This document shows, piece after piece, positions 42,069 to 51,800 of a stretch of 64,000 bases of DNA. This DNA is from Nesterenkonia cremea (GTDB lineage: Bacteria > Actinomycetota > Actinomycetes > Actinomycetales > Micrococcaceae), in assembly GCF_014642675.1 (NCBI RefSeq), contig NZ_BMIS01000002.1, positions 1-64,000 on the forward strand, given 5' to 3'. The first letter of the stretch is position 1; each line of letters opens with the position of its first letter. Under the pieces are notes generated by a model, which did no database searches, was not told the origin of the DNA, and saw only the letters and a program-made list of their open reading frames with translations. Both the position numbers and the translations under genes were made by a program.

Positions 42069-43217
42069 ATGGCCGAACAGCTGACACAGGGGACCTGGGC
42101 CGCCCCGGGCCGGGTCAACCTCATGGGCGAGCACACCGACTACAACGGCGGCTTCGTCCTGCCCTTCGCCCTGGGCCAGACCACCACGGTCGCCGCATCC
42201 CTCCGGCAGGACCGGACGGTCACCGTCCGCTCCACCCCCGACGACGCCGACCAGCCCAGCCCAGCCGTCGAGTTCAGCCTGGAGGGCCTCGCCCCCGGCG
42301 GCGTGGAGGGCTGGGCCGCCTATGTGGCCGGCACCCTCTGGGCCCTGGAGCAGGCCGGATACCGGGTGCCCGGCCTGGACCTGCAGGTGGACTCCACTGT
42401 GCCGGTGGGTGCGGGGCTCTCCTCCTCGGCGGCGCTGGAGTGCGCCGTCGGGCTGGCCGCCGCTGAGCTGGGCGGTCAGAGCATCGACCGCCTGCAGCTG
42501 GCCGGTCTGGCCCAGCGCGCGGAGAACGACTTCGTGGGGATGCCCTGCGGAATCATGGATCAGGTCGCCTCGCTGGCCGGGGCCGAGGGCCATGCCGTGC
42601 TGCTGGACACCCGCAGCCTGGAGGTGGAACAGGTGCCCTTCGCGTTGAAGGAGGCGGGCCTGTCCCTGATGGTCATCGACTCCCGCGCCGAGCACCGCCT
42701 GGTGGACGGCGAATACGCCGCCCGACGCCGCCAGTGCGAGCAGGGTGCCCAGCTGCTGGGCCTGCAGAGCCTGCGCGAGCTCAACGACGCCGGCACCACA
42801 GCCGAGCAGCTGGCTCACCGCCTGGAGGGCTTCACCGAGGACGAGGCCATCCTGCGTAGGCTCCGCCATGTGCTCACCGAGAACGACCGCGTCCTGGCCG
42901 CCAGGGACGCTCTGCGTGCCGGCCGGCCCGCAGACTTGGGTGTGATTCTCACCTCATCGCATGTCTCTCAGCGGGATGACTTCCAGATCACCGTTCCGGA
43001 GACCGACACCATGGTGGAGGCGCTGCTGGAGCACGGAGCCTTGGGAGCGCGCCAGGTCGGAGGCGGCTTCGGCGGATGCGTGATCGCCCTGGCGCCCTCC
43101 GAAGAGGTTCCGAAGCTGCTCGCGGCAGCCGAAGCCAATGCCAGTGACCGGGAGTACAGTAGGCCGCTGGCTCTGACGGCGCAGCCCTCATCAGGGGCTC
43201 GCCGCATCACCGATTGA
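42069..43217 (+). CDS. galK: Galactokinase
   Basis: A 382-residue GHMP-family galactokinase. The signature GRVNLMGEHTDYNGGFVLPF is near 14-33, the phosphate loop VPVGAGLSSSAALE near 113-126, the catalytic region GMPCGIMDQVAS near 157, and the C-terminal GARQVGGGFGGCVIAL near 322. It phosphorylates galactose at C1 with ATP. ATG 42069 is 1 bp after the galT stop. Confidence 0.96.
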   Translation: MAEQLTQGTWAAPGRVNLMGEHTDYNGGFVLPFALGQTTTVAASLRQDRTVTVRSTPDDADQPSPAVEFSLEGLAPGGVEGWAAYVAGTLWALEQAGYRVPGLDLQVDSTVPVGAGLSSSAALECAVGLAAAELGGQSIDRLQLAGLAQRAENDFVGMPCGIMDQVASLAGAEGHAVLLDTRSLEVEQVPFALKEAGLSLMVIDSRAEHRLVDGEYAARRRQCEQGAQLLGLQSLRELNDAGTTAEQLAHRLEGFTEDEAILRRLRHVLTENDRVLAARDALRAGRPADLGVILTSSHVSQRDDFQITVPETDTMVEALLEHGALGARQVGGGFGGCVIALAPSEEVPKLLAAAEANASDREYSRPLALTAQPSSGARRITD

Positions 43218-43301
43218 CGGTCCGGATCTGCAACACGGTCCGGACCTGGATCACGGTGTGGAACTGAACCTCAGAAAGACTCTCAACGAGGAGACCTTGG
43301 A

Positions 43302-44747
43302 ATGACATCAGTACGATCGACATCGTCTGAGACGAACTCCGGAAGCGTGGCGTGGGTGGTCCTGGTGGCCGCCTTCGGCGGCTTCCTCTTCGGCTTCGAC
43401 GTCGCCGTGATCAACGGCGCTGTCCAGCCGCTGCAGGAGGAGTTCGACCTGGGCGAGCTCAGCCTCGGCTTCGCCGTGGCCTCAGGACTGCTGGGCGCGA
43501 TGCTCGGCGCGTGGGTCGGAGGGCCCATCGTGGACCGCATCGGCCGTGTGCGCTCGATGCAGATCGCCGCAGTCCTCTTCTTCCTCTCCGCCATCCTCTC
43601 CGGACTGGCCTTCACCGCCTTCGACTTCGTGCTCTGGCGCATCCTGGGCGGCATCGGCGTCGGTATGGCCTCCGTGCTGGCCCCGGCCTATATCGCAGAG
43701 GTCGCCCCCACTCGGATGCGTGGACGTCTGGGCTCGATGTGGCAGATGGCCATCGTGCTCGGCATCTTCTTCTCCGCCGTCTCCAACGCCTTCCTGGCCA
43801 ATCTGGCCGGCGGTGCCGGATCGGAGTTCTGGCTGGGACTGGACACCTGGCGCTGGATGCTCATCGCTGAGGCTGTCCCGGCGCTGATCTATGGCCTGCT
43901 GGCCCTGTCCATCCCGGAGTCTCCGCGCTACCTGGTCGGTCGCGGCCAGGAGGATAAGGCACGCAGGGTCCTCTCCGAGATCGTGGGAATCTCCGGCCGC
44001 GAAGAGCTGGATCAGAAGGTCGCGGAGATCCGCGAGACCATCAACTTCGAGGCTCGGCAGAAGCTGAAGGACCTGATGGCCTCCGGCAAGATCATGCCCA
44101 TCGTGTGGGTGGGCATCGGCCTGGCGGTCTTCCAGCAGTTCGTCGGCATCAACGTGATCTTCTTCTACTCGGACACGCTCTGGCAGTCCGTGGGCATCCC
44201 GGAGGAGCAGTCCCTGCTCATCCAGATCATCTCCACCTCGGTCAACGTGCTCTTCACCGTGGTCGGCATCGTGATCGTGGACAAGGTCGGCCGGCGCATC
44301 CCGCTGGCGGTGGGTTCGGCCGGCATGACCGTCACGCTGGGTGTGCTCGTGCTGGCCTTCAGCCAGGCTGAGGTCCAGAATGCCGCCGACGGCGCAGTGA
44401 CCCTGCCCGAGCCCTGGAACCTGATCGCGCTGATCGCCGCGAACCTCTTTGTGGCCTTCTTCGCCGCCACCTGGGGTCCCTTCATGTGGCTGCTGCTGGG
44501 CGAGATGTTCCCCAACCGCATCCGTGCGGTGGCCCTGGGCGTCACTGCGGCGTTCAACTGGCTGGCGAACTTCGTCATCAGCCTGTTCTTCCCCTACATG
44601 GCCGAGCTGTCGCTGGTCTTCGCCTACGGCCTCTACGCCGTGGTCGCGCTGATCTCCCTGATCTTCGTGCTCAAGTGGGTCCCGGAGACCAAGGGCCGCG
44701 AGCTGGAGGACATGCAGGAGGGCGCCTACCAGCGTCCCGAGCGCTGA
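43302..44747 (+). CDS. MFS sugar porter (galactose/xylose:H+ symporter type)
   Basis: A 481-residue sugar porter with 12 predicted helices. Family markers are GGFLFGFDVAVINGAVQPLQ near 24-43, PESPRYLVGRGQEDKARRVL near 205-224, QQFVGINVIFFYSD near 276, and PETKGRELEDMQ near the C-terminus. GAGGAG precedes ATG 43302. It lies 84 bp downstream of galK on the same strand, so galactose uptake is the most likely role; other hexoses or xylose are possible. Confidence 0.9.
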   Translation: MTSVRSTSSETNSGSVAWVVLVAAFGGFLFGFDVAVINGAVQPLQEEFDLGELSLGFAVASGLLGAMLGAWVGGPIVDRIGRVRSMQIAAVLFFLSAILSGLAFTAFDFVLWRILGGIGVGMASVLAPAYIAEVAPTRMRGRLGSMWQMAIVLGIFFSAVSNAFLANLAGGAGSEFWLGLDTWRWMLIAEAVPALIYGLLALSIPESPRYLVGRGQEDKARRVLSEIVGISGREELDQKVAEIRETINFEARQKLKDLMASGKIMPIVWVGIGLAVFQQFVGINVIFFYSDTLWQSVGIPEEQSLLIQIISTSVNVLFTVVGIVIVDKVGRRIPLAVGSAGMTVTLGVLVLAFSQAEVQNAADGAVTLPEPWNLIALIAANLFVAFFAATWGPFMWLLLGEMFPNRIRAVALGVTAAFNWLANFVISLFFPYMAELSLVFAYGLYAVVALISLIFVLKWVPETKGRELEDMQEGAYQRPER

Positions 44748-44766
44748 TCGTCGGACCCGGGGTGAT

Positions 44767-44820
44767 GAGCACCTGAGTGCTCCCTGAGGAGCTCAGGGAC
44801 GTGGAGTTCAGGGACGTGGA
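44767..44820. terminator. Tandem hairpins between convergent sugar porter and acyltransferase genes
   Basis: GAGCAC/GTGCTC with a 4-nt loop (44767-44782) is followed at once by CCCTGAG/CTCAGGG with a 3-nt loop (44782-44798). A direct repeat TCAGGGACGTGGA then occurs at 44793-44805 and 44808-44820, the second copy inside the facing gene. No T tract is present. Confidence 0.5.
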
Positions 44821-46046
44821 CCCGCCATGGAGGCGCTGGCCCGATGGGTCAGCGCCTCCAGCGGTCCTCGGCGCCTGAGCAGCACCTTGACCAGGCCCAG
44901 CCCCAGCGCTCCCAGCAGCATTCCGGTCAGGATCGTGGCCTCCCCGCAGTCCCGGAGGAGGTCGGGGGCGCCCAGGACCGGGCCGCCGTCGTCGTCGGTT
45001 CCCCTCCAGAGATGCAGGACGATCAGGTGGCCCACGTAGAGGCTCAGCGGCATCGCCCCTGCCCCGATCAGCGGGGCCAGCACCCATCTGAGCCGTTCGG
45101 TCACCAGCAGGCAGACGCCGAGCACCAGCATGGCGCAGCCGATGGTGTGTACCAGGTCCACTGTGGAGCCCTCATGCGGGGTCACCAGGCCGAACCACCC
45201 GGGGTCGGTCACCAGCGGCACCTGGTGGGTGCCGGTGAGCAGTTCGCCGCGCAGGTAGCGCTCCTGCAGCGGGAGATTCTCCAGGATGCGTGAGGCCACG
45301 CCCGGCATCATCAGTCGGCCCACCAGATACCCGGCCCCGGCCAGGATGGCTCCGAGGCCCACCAGGTTCAGCGCCGTGGAGCTGCGGTCCAGACGCAGCC
45401 TCCCGATGGCCAGCCCGGCGAAGAGATAGGCCGGCCAGATCAGCAGCGGGTAGTAGCCGGTCAGCGCCAGATCCATGCCGAGGACCGGGGAGACCGCCAG
45501 ATCCCCGAAGCTGGGGGAGTGCCAGAGCCTCCACTCATGCGGGAAGCCCTCCAGCCGCTCACGCAGAGCGTTCTGCAGCCACCAGAAGGCCACCGGGGCG
45601 AACAGCACCCAGCCGGTGGCCACGGCGAACAGCGCCCGGGCGCCCAGGCGCAGAAAGGGCAGAGCCAGCAGGAACAGCAGTCCGTAGTGGACCAGGATGA
45701 TGGCCACCCCGGAGTCCAGCATGGCCGCCCCCATGCCCAGGACCACGATCAGCCCGGCGCGCACGGCGATGACCTTCCGGTCCCAGGCCACCCGGGCGTT
45801 GGAGCGGTCGGCCTCGGGGCCGCCGGTCAGCAGGGCGATCCCCACTCCGGCCAGCAGGGCGAAGAGGGCGGCGGGGCGTCCGGTGAACAGCATCCCGGCC
45901 CAGGTGGGATCATCGGTGAGCTCATCGGTGGTGGGCAGAACGTGGACCGCCATCATGCCCAGCAGAGCCAGCCCGCGGGCCGCATCCACCCCCGAGATCC
46001 TCGAGCCCGCTCGGGAAGCGCGTCTGAGAGTGTCGGCTGACTTCAC
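44808..46046 (-). CDS. Multi-helix membrane protein, DUF1624/DUF418-like acyltransferase
   Basis: A 412-residue membrane protein with about ten helices. The N-terminal RISGVDAARGLALLGMMAVH is the hallmark of the DUF418 and heparan-alpha-glucosaminide N-acetyltransferase-like families, and the C-terminal MPLSLYVGHLIVLHLW fits. Such proteins probably transfer acyl groups across the membrane to envelope glycans; the substrate is unknown. The frame is open to 46088, but TAGCCT on the minus strand (46059-46054) lies 7 nt before GTG 46046, which I take as a leaderless start. Divergent from dapA. Confidence 0.75.
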   Translation of the reverse strand: MKSADTLRRASRAGSRISGVDAARGLALLGMMAVHVLPTTDELTDDPTWAGMLFTGRPAALFALLAGVGIALLTGGPEADRSNARVAWDRKVIAVRAGLIVVLGMGAAMLDSGVAIILVHYGLLFLLALPFLRLGARALFAVATGWVLFAPVAFWWLQNALRERLEGFPHEWRLWHSPSFGDLAVSPVLGMDLALTGYYPLLIWPAYLFAGLAIGRLRLDRSSTALNLVGLGAILAGAGYLVGRLMMPGVASRILENLPLQERYLRGELLTGTHQVPLVTDPGWFGLVTPHEGSTVDLVHTIGCAMLVLGVCLLVTERLRWVLAPLIGAGAMPLSLYVGHLIVLHLWRGTDDDGGPVLGAPDLLRDCGEATILTGMLLGALGLGLVKVLLRRRGPLEALTHRASASMAGPRP

Positions 46047-46052
46047 AGACGG

Positions 46053-46059
46053 TAGGCTA
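46053..46059. promoter_or_regulatory. Superimposed -10 boxes of the acyltransferase gene and dapA
   Basis: TAGGCT (46053-46058, plus strand) lies 7 nt before dapA ATG 46066. TAGCCT (46059-46054, minus strand) lies 7 nt before GTG 46046. The two hexamers occupy almost the same bases on opposite strands, so only one promoter can be melted at a time. Confidence 0.55.
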
Positions 46060-46065
46060 CTGCCT

Positions 46066-47028
46066 ATGGCAGGACACCACGAGCCCACGCATGACTTCGA
46101 CCCTTACCTGGCTGAGGGCGAAGTCAAACACCCTGATCAGACAGACCCATACTTCGGTCACCTCATCACGGCCATGGTCACTCCGTTCACCAAGGAGGAC
46201 GAGGTCGACTACGAGGCCTTCGAGGCGCTCGCCGATAAGCTCGTCAACGAGGGCAACGACGCCCTCGTGGTCTCCGGCACCACCGGAGAGACCTCCACGC
46301 TGGAGGACGACGAGAAGGAAGGCCTGGTCCGGGCCGCCAAATCGGCTGTGGGAGACCGTGCGAAGATCATCGCCGGCACTTCCACCAACCACACCTCCCA
46401 TGACTTGGAGGTGGCCAAGCGTGCCGAGCGCGCCGGCGCCGACGGACAGCTCGTGGTCACCCCGTACTACAACAAGCCCAGCCAGGACGGCGTGCTGGCC
46501 CACTACACCGCAGTGGCCGACGCCGCAGACCTGCCGCTGATGATCTATGACATCCCCGGCCGCACCGGCATCCCGGTGGCCACCGAGACCATCCTCCGAC
46601 TGGCCGAGCACCCCCGGGTGATGTGCCTGAAGGACGCCAAGAACGACATCACCGCCACCACTGAGGTGCTGACCAAGACGGACCTGGAGATCTACTCCGG
46701 CGACGACCAGAACGTCCTGGCCTGGATGGCCATGGGCGCGGCCGGCGTCGTCTCCGTCACCAGCCACGTGGCCGCACCGACGTTCCGTCGCATGATCGAC
46801 TCGGTGCTGAACTATGACCTGAAGGAGGCGCGCATCGCCCACGGCGAGCTGGGCCCGGTCATCCGTGGCATGATGACCCGCGTCCAAGGTGCCGTCTCCT
46901 CCAAGCTGGCACTGAACTGGCTGGGCTTCGGCATCAACACAGACGTCCGGCTTCCGCTGGTGGAAGCCAATGAGCAGGAGAAGGAACTGGTTCTGGCCGA
47001 CCTCCGCGAGGCTGGCTGGAACCTCTGA
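46066..47028 (+). CDS. dapA: 4-hydroxy-tetrahydrodipicolinate synthase DapA
   Basis: DapA, 320 residues, condensing pyruvate with aspartate semialdehyde. The SGTTGETSTL loop is near 69-78, the catalytic Tyr is in TPYYNKPSQDG near 133, and the Schiff-base Lys in MCLKDAKND near 187. The first 28 residues are an acidic extension. The frame is open to 45697, but ATG 46066 follows TAGGCT by 7 nt and begins the family sequence. It precedes rnj by 19 bp, a dapA-rnj pairing common in actinobacteria. Confidence 0.95.
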   Translation: MAGHHEPTHDFDPYLAEGEVKHPDQTDPYFGHLITAMVTPFTKEDEVDYEAFEALADKLVNEGNDALVVSGTTGETSTLEDDEKEGLVRAAKSAVGDRAKIIAGTSTNHTSHDLEVAKRAERAGADGQLVVTPYYNKPSQDGVLAHYTAVADAADLPLMIYDIPGRTGIPVATETILRLAEHPRVMCLKDAKNDITATTEVLTKTDLEIYSGDDQNVLAWMAMGAAGVVSVTSHVAAPTFRRMIDSVLNYDLKEARIAHGELGPVIRGMMTRVQGAVSSKLALNWLGFGINTDVRLPLVEANEQEKELVLADLREAGWNL

Positions 47029-47047
47029 TTTGAAGGAGAACACCTAC

Positions 47048-48730
47048 GTGGCAGCAGAGCGCCTGATCACCCCGCCCAAGCTCAAGAACGGCACCATGCG
47101 GATCGTGCCGCTGGGCGGACTCGGGGAGGTCGGACGCAACATGGCCGTCTTCGAGCTGGACGGGAAGATCCTCATCGTCGACTGCGGCGTCCTCTTCCCG
47201 GAGGAGGAGCAGCCGGGCGTGGATCTCATCCTGCCCGACTTCAGCTACATCGAAGACCGCCTGGACGACGTCGTCGGCCTGGTCCTGACCCACGGTCATG
47301 AGGACCACATCGGTGCAGTGCCCTATCTGCTGCGCCGCAAGCCCGACATCCCGCTGATCGGCTCCCAGCTGACCCTCGCCCTGATCGAGGCCAAGCTGCA
47401 GGAGCACCGCATCAAGCCCTACACTCTGGCGGTGAAGGAGGGTGACGTCGAGGACCTCCACCCGTTCCAGTGCGAGTTCGTGGCGGTCAATCACTCCATC
47501 CCGGATGCGCTGGCAGTGTTCATCCGCACCGAGGCAGGCACCGTCCTGCACACCGGCGACTTCAAGATGGACCAGCTGCCCCTGGACGGCCGGATCACCG
47601 ATCTGCGCCACTTCGCCAAGCTGGGCGAAGAGGGAGTGGACCTCTACATGTCCGACTCCACCAACGCGCACGTCCCCGGCTTCACCACTCCGGAGAAGGA
47701 GATCGGCCCGGTCATCGAGCAGGTCTTCGGCCGCTCCGAGCGGCGGATCATCGTGGCCAGCTTCTCCTCCCACATCCACCGCGTGCAGCAGGTGCTCGAC
47801 GCCGCCGAGGCCCATGGGCGCCGGGTGGCCTTCGTGGGCCGCTCCATGGTGCGCAATATGGGCATCGCCGCCAAGCTGGGCTATCTGAACGTGCCCGAGG
47901 GCATCCTGATCGACATCAAGAAGGTGGATCAGCTTCCGGACAATGAGGTCGTCCTCATGTCCACCGGCTCCCAGGGCGAACCCATGGCGGCCCTGTCCCG
48001 CATGGCCAACGGCGACCACCAGGTCCAGGTGGGCGAGGGCGACACGATCATCCTGGCCTCCTCGCTGATCCCCGGCAACGAGAACTCGGTCTACCGGGTG
48101 ATCAACGGGCTGATGAAGCTCGGTGCCGATGTGATCCACAAGGACAATGCCAAGGTCCACGTCTCCGGCCATGCCTCCGCCGGCGAGCTGCTCTACACCT
48201 ACAACATCCTGCAGCCGAAGAACGCGATGCCGGTGCACGGCGAGACCCGTCACCTCATCGCGAACGGAAAGCTGGCTGAGGAGACCGGTGTGGATCCGGA
48301 CCAGGTGCTGCTGTGCGAGGACGGCTCCGTGGTGGACCTGCGCGGCGGTGTGGCTCGCCATGTGGGTCAGGTCGAATGCGGCTATGTCTACGTGGACGGC
48401 TCCTCCATCGGCGAGATCACCGACTCCGACCTCAAGGACCGCCGCGTCCTGGGGGAGGAGGGTTTCATCTCCGTGATCACCGTGGTCAACCGTCAGACCG
48501 GCCAGATCGTCTCCGGCCCGGACATCCACGCCCGCGGTGTGGCCGAGGAGGACAAGGTCTTCAAAGACATCAAGTCCAAGATCGCCCGTGCCCTGACCGA
48601 GGCCATCCAGGACAACAAGGAGCACACCACCCACCAGCTCCAGCAGATCGTCCGCCGGACCGTCGGCTCCTGGGTCAACCGGAAGCTGCGCCGGAAACCG
48701 ATGATCGTTCCGGTGGTCGTCGAGACCTGA
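47048..48730 (+). CDS. rnj: Ribonuclease J
   Basis: A 560-residue RNase J with 5'-3' exonuclease and endonuclease activity in mRNA decay and rRNA maturation. The metallo-beta-lactamase motif HGHEDH is at 82-87. The beta-CASP region follows (FSSHIHRVQQ, STGSQGEP, VSGHASAGE, VHGETRHL), and then the C-terminal domain. GAAGGAGA precedes GTG 47048, clearly better than the in-frame upstream start at 46970. It probably forms an operon with dapA. Confidence 0.95.
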   Translation: MAAERLITPPKLKNGTMRIVPLGGLGEVGRNMAVFELDGKILIVDCGVLFPEEEQPGVDLILPDFSYIEDRLDDVVGLVLTHGHEDHIGAVPYLLRRKPDIPLIGSQLTLALIEAKLQEHRIKPYTLAVKEGDVEDLHPFQCEFVAVNHSIPDALAVFIRTEAGTVLHTGDFKMDQLPLDGRITDLRHFAKLGEEGVDLYMSDSTNAHVPGFTTPEKEIGPVIEQVFGRSERRIIVASFSSHIHRVQQVLDAAEAHGRRVAFVGRSMVRNMGIAAKLGYLNVPEGILIDIKKVDQLPDNEVVLMSTGSQGEPMAALSRMANGDHQVQVGEGDTIILASSLIPGNENSVYRVINGLMKLGADVIHKDNAKVHVSGHASAGELLYTYNILQPKNAMPVHGETRHLIANGKLAEETGVDPDQVLLCEDGSVVDLRGGVARHVGQVECGYVYVDGSSIGEITDSDLKDRRVLGEEGFISVITVVNRQTGQIVSGPDIHARGVAEEDKVFKDIKSKIARALTEAIQDNKEHTTHQLQQIVRRTVGSWVNRKLRRKPMIVPVVVET

Positions 48731-48741
48731 GAGGTCCCGCG

Positions 48742-48789
48742 CTGATCGAGCACACCAACCTGGACGCAGGCCAAAGGTGTGCCGATCAG
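48742..48789. terminator. Long hairpin between rnj and ftsK
   Basis: CTGATCGAGCACACC (48742-48756) pairs with GGTGTGCCGATCAG (48776-48789) with one bulged base and a 19-nt loop. It starts 12 bp after the rnj stop and ends before the ftsK promoter. There is no T tract, so it may act as a 3' stabilising structure or Rho-assisted terminator. Confidence 0.5.
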
Positions 48790-48824
48790 TGACGTGACGC
48801 GCCGATGCCGGTAGGTTAGGTGGC

Positions 48825-51800
48825 ATGGCGACACGTACTTCCCCCTCGCGAGCCGCCAGCACCTCGGGTAAGAGCTCCAAGAGTGCGAACGGCCGCGCGA
48901 CGACGTCGAAGAATCAGAAGAAGACTGCCCAGGATGAGCCCCAGGGCAGCATCTTCGCCACTGCTGTGCGCGGACTGTGGATGGCATTCGCAACCCCGGC
49001 CGGCGGAGCGATGCGCGGCATCGGACGGCAGATCAAGATCCACCCGGATGACCGCCGGGACAGCGCAGGACTGGTGTTCCTGCTGCTGGCCGCGGTGACC
49101 GCCGTCGTCGACTGGTGGGGAATCCGCCACACCGATCACTGGCTGCCCGGAGTGGTCCACGGCGGCACCGCCGGGACCTTCGGCTGGGCCTCCGTGATCC
49201 TGCCGCTCGTGCTCTTCGTGACCGCCGTCCGCTACTTCCGGCATCCCCAGGAGCACGACGACAACGGCCGCGTCGCCATCGGCCTGACCGTCATCCTGTT
49301 CTCCGCCGCCGGCCTGGCGCACCTCTGGAACGGCGCCCCGCCGCTGAACACCGCCTTCGAGGACATGCTCGCCTCCGGAGGCATCATCGGCTACCTGATG
49401 GCTGTGCCGCTGGCCTCGCTGATCACCCCCTACCCGATGTGGGTGCTCCTGGGCCTGCTGCTCGGCGCCGGCATCCTGGTGGTCACCGCAACCCCCGTGC
49501 GCCGGATCCCGGACCGGATCGCCGTGGCCAAGAACTACATCGTGGGCGAGAAATCCTCCGAGCCCGTCCTGGACGACACCCTGCCCATAGGCGGCCAGGC
49601 GCAGCAGAAGGAGGCCGAGGAGCCCGCTCCGAAGAAGGCCGCACCCCGTCGCGCCAAGAAGCAGGAGGCGGAGGAGGCCTTCGCCGAGGAGACTCCCGCC
49701 GAACCCGTTGAGAAGCCCAAGAAGGGCCTGTTCTCCAAGCTCATGGGCGCCGATGACCACGAGGAGGAGCCTGAGCTCTACGACGTGGACAGCGAGGAGG
49801 CCGCCCGCGCCGCCGAGGGCGCCTTCGACCAGGGCGCCGTGGAGCGCGAATCCACCTCCGACGCCGCCGATCAGGGTTCCGCCGTGCCGCCGGGGGTCAA
49901 GCGCCCCACTGCTCAGGAGCTCGCCATCCAGCGCGCCCGCGAGAAGGCCGGCGCCGATCAGGCCGCCCAGGCGCAGGAGCAGGCGGGAGGGCCGGCAGCC
50001 CAGACCGCGGCTCAGCGTGCTGTGCAGTCCGAGGCCAAGCCCTCGTTGCAGGAGACCACCGTCCAGGAGTCCCCCGCGGCTCCCTCGGACCTGCCCGTGC
50101 GCTCCGAGCAGCTCGAACTGGCCGGGGATGTCACCTATACCCTGCCGGATCAGTCCATGCTGCCTGCTGGACCGCCGGCCAAGGAACACACCACCGCCAA
50201 TGACGAGATCGTCGAGGCGCTGAACCAGACCTTCGCCCAGTTCAAGGTGGACGCGCAGGTCACCGGCTTCTCCCGCGGTCCCACGGTCACCCGCTACGAG
50301 GTGGAGCTGACCCCGGGCACGAAGGTGGAGAAGGTCACCTCTCTGGAGAAGAACATCTCCCTGGCCGTGGCCTCCAATGAGGTCCGCATCCTGTCTCCGA
50401 TCCCGGGCAAGTCCGCGATCGGCATCGAGATCCCGAACAAGGACAAAGAGGTCGTCGCCCTGGGCGATGTGCTGCGCTCCAACGCCGCACGCAAGACCGA
50501 GCACCCTATGGTCATGGGTGTGGGCAAGGACATCGAGGGCGGCTACGTGGTGGCCAATCTCGCCAAGATGCCGCATATGCTGGTCGCCGGTGCCACCGGT
50601 GCCGGCAAGTCGGCGTTTGTGAACTCCATGGTGACCTCCATCCTCATGCGGTCCACCCCGGATGAGGTCCGCATGGTCATGGTGGACCCCAAGCGTGTGG
50701 AGCTCACCGCCTACGAGGGTGTGCCGCACCTGGTCACCCCCATCATCACCGACGCCAAGAAGGCCGCCGAGGCGCTGCAGTGGGTCGTCAAGGAGATGGA
50801 CAACCGCTACGACGACCTCGCCCACTTCGGCTATAAGCATGTGGACGACTTCAACAAGGCCGTCCGCGCCGGGAAGATCCAGCTGCCGCCGGACTCCAAG
50901 CGTGTGCTGCGGCCCTACCCCTACCTGCTGGTGATCGTCGACGAGCTGGCCGACCTGATGATGGTGGCCCCGCGCGACGTCGAGGACTCCATCGTCCGCA
51001 TCACCCAGCTGGCCCGTGCGGCCGGGATCCACCTGGTGCTGGCCACCCAGCGTCCCTCGGTCAACGTGGTCACCGGTCTGATCAAGGCCAACGTGCCCTC
51101 CCGTATGGCCTTCTCGACCTCTTCGGCCACCGACTCCCGCGTGGTGCTCGACTCCGTCGGTGCGGAGAAGCTGCTGGGTCAGGGTGACGCGCTGTTCCTG
51201 CCCATGGGCTCTGCCAAGCCCATGCGTGTCCAGGGTGCCTGGGTCAACGAGTCCGAGGTCCACGGCGTGGTCGACCACGTGAAGTCCCAGCTGAAGGCTC
51301 AGTACAGCGAGGACGCCGTCCAGGCCATGGAGCCCAAGAAGAAGGAGATCGACGAGGACATCGGCGATGACCTCGAGCTCCTGCTGCAGGCCACCGAGCT
51401 GGTGGTCACCACGCAGTTCGGCTCCACCTCCATGCTGCAGCGCAAGCTGCGTGTGGGCTTCGCCAAGGCCGGCCGTCTCATGGACCTCATGGAGTCCCGC
51501 GGAGTGGTGGGGGAGTCCACCGGCTCCAAGGCCCGCGACGTGCTGGTCGCCCCCGAGGAGCTGCCCGAGGTGCTGGCCACCATCAAGGGCGAGACTCCGC
51601 CGGCCGAGCCCTCTGAGGACGCCCCGGACGCCTACCAGCAGGACGTGGTGGAGTATGAGCCCGGTCAGTCGGTGGCGGCCGCCCCCGCGGATGCCGCTGC
51701 TGCAGCGCCCGTTCAGGAGGAGGCTCCGGTCCCTGACTACGACGCCGGCCCCGCACCCACCGCGGAGACTGAGGCTGTGCGCCCCCAGCGCAGCGGCCCG

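Noticed and set aside
46934..48880. 648-codon minus-strand ORF opposite rnj
   Set aside because: Antisense shadow of RNase J codons; no domain.
48816..51278. 820-codon minus-strand ORF opposite ftsK
   Set aside because: Antisense shadow with simple His/Gly/Leu repeats; ftsK motifs are complete on the plus strand.
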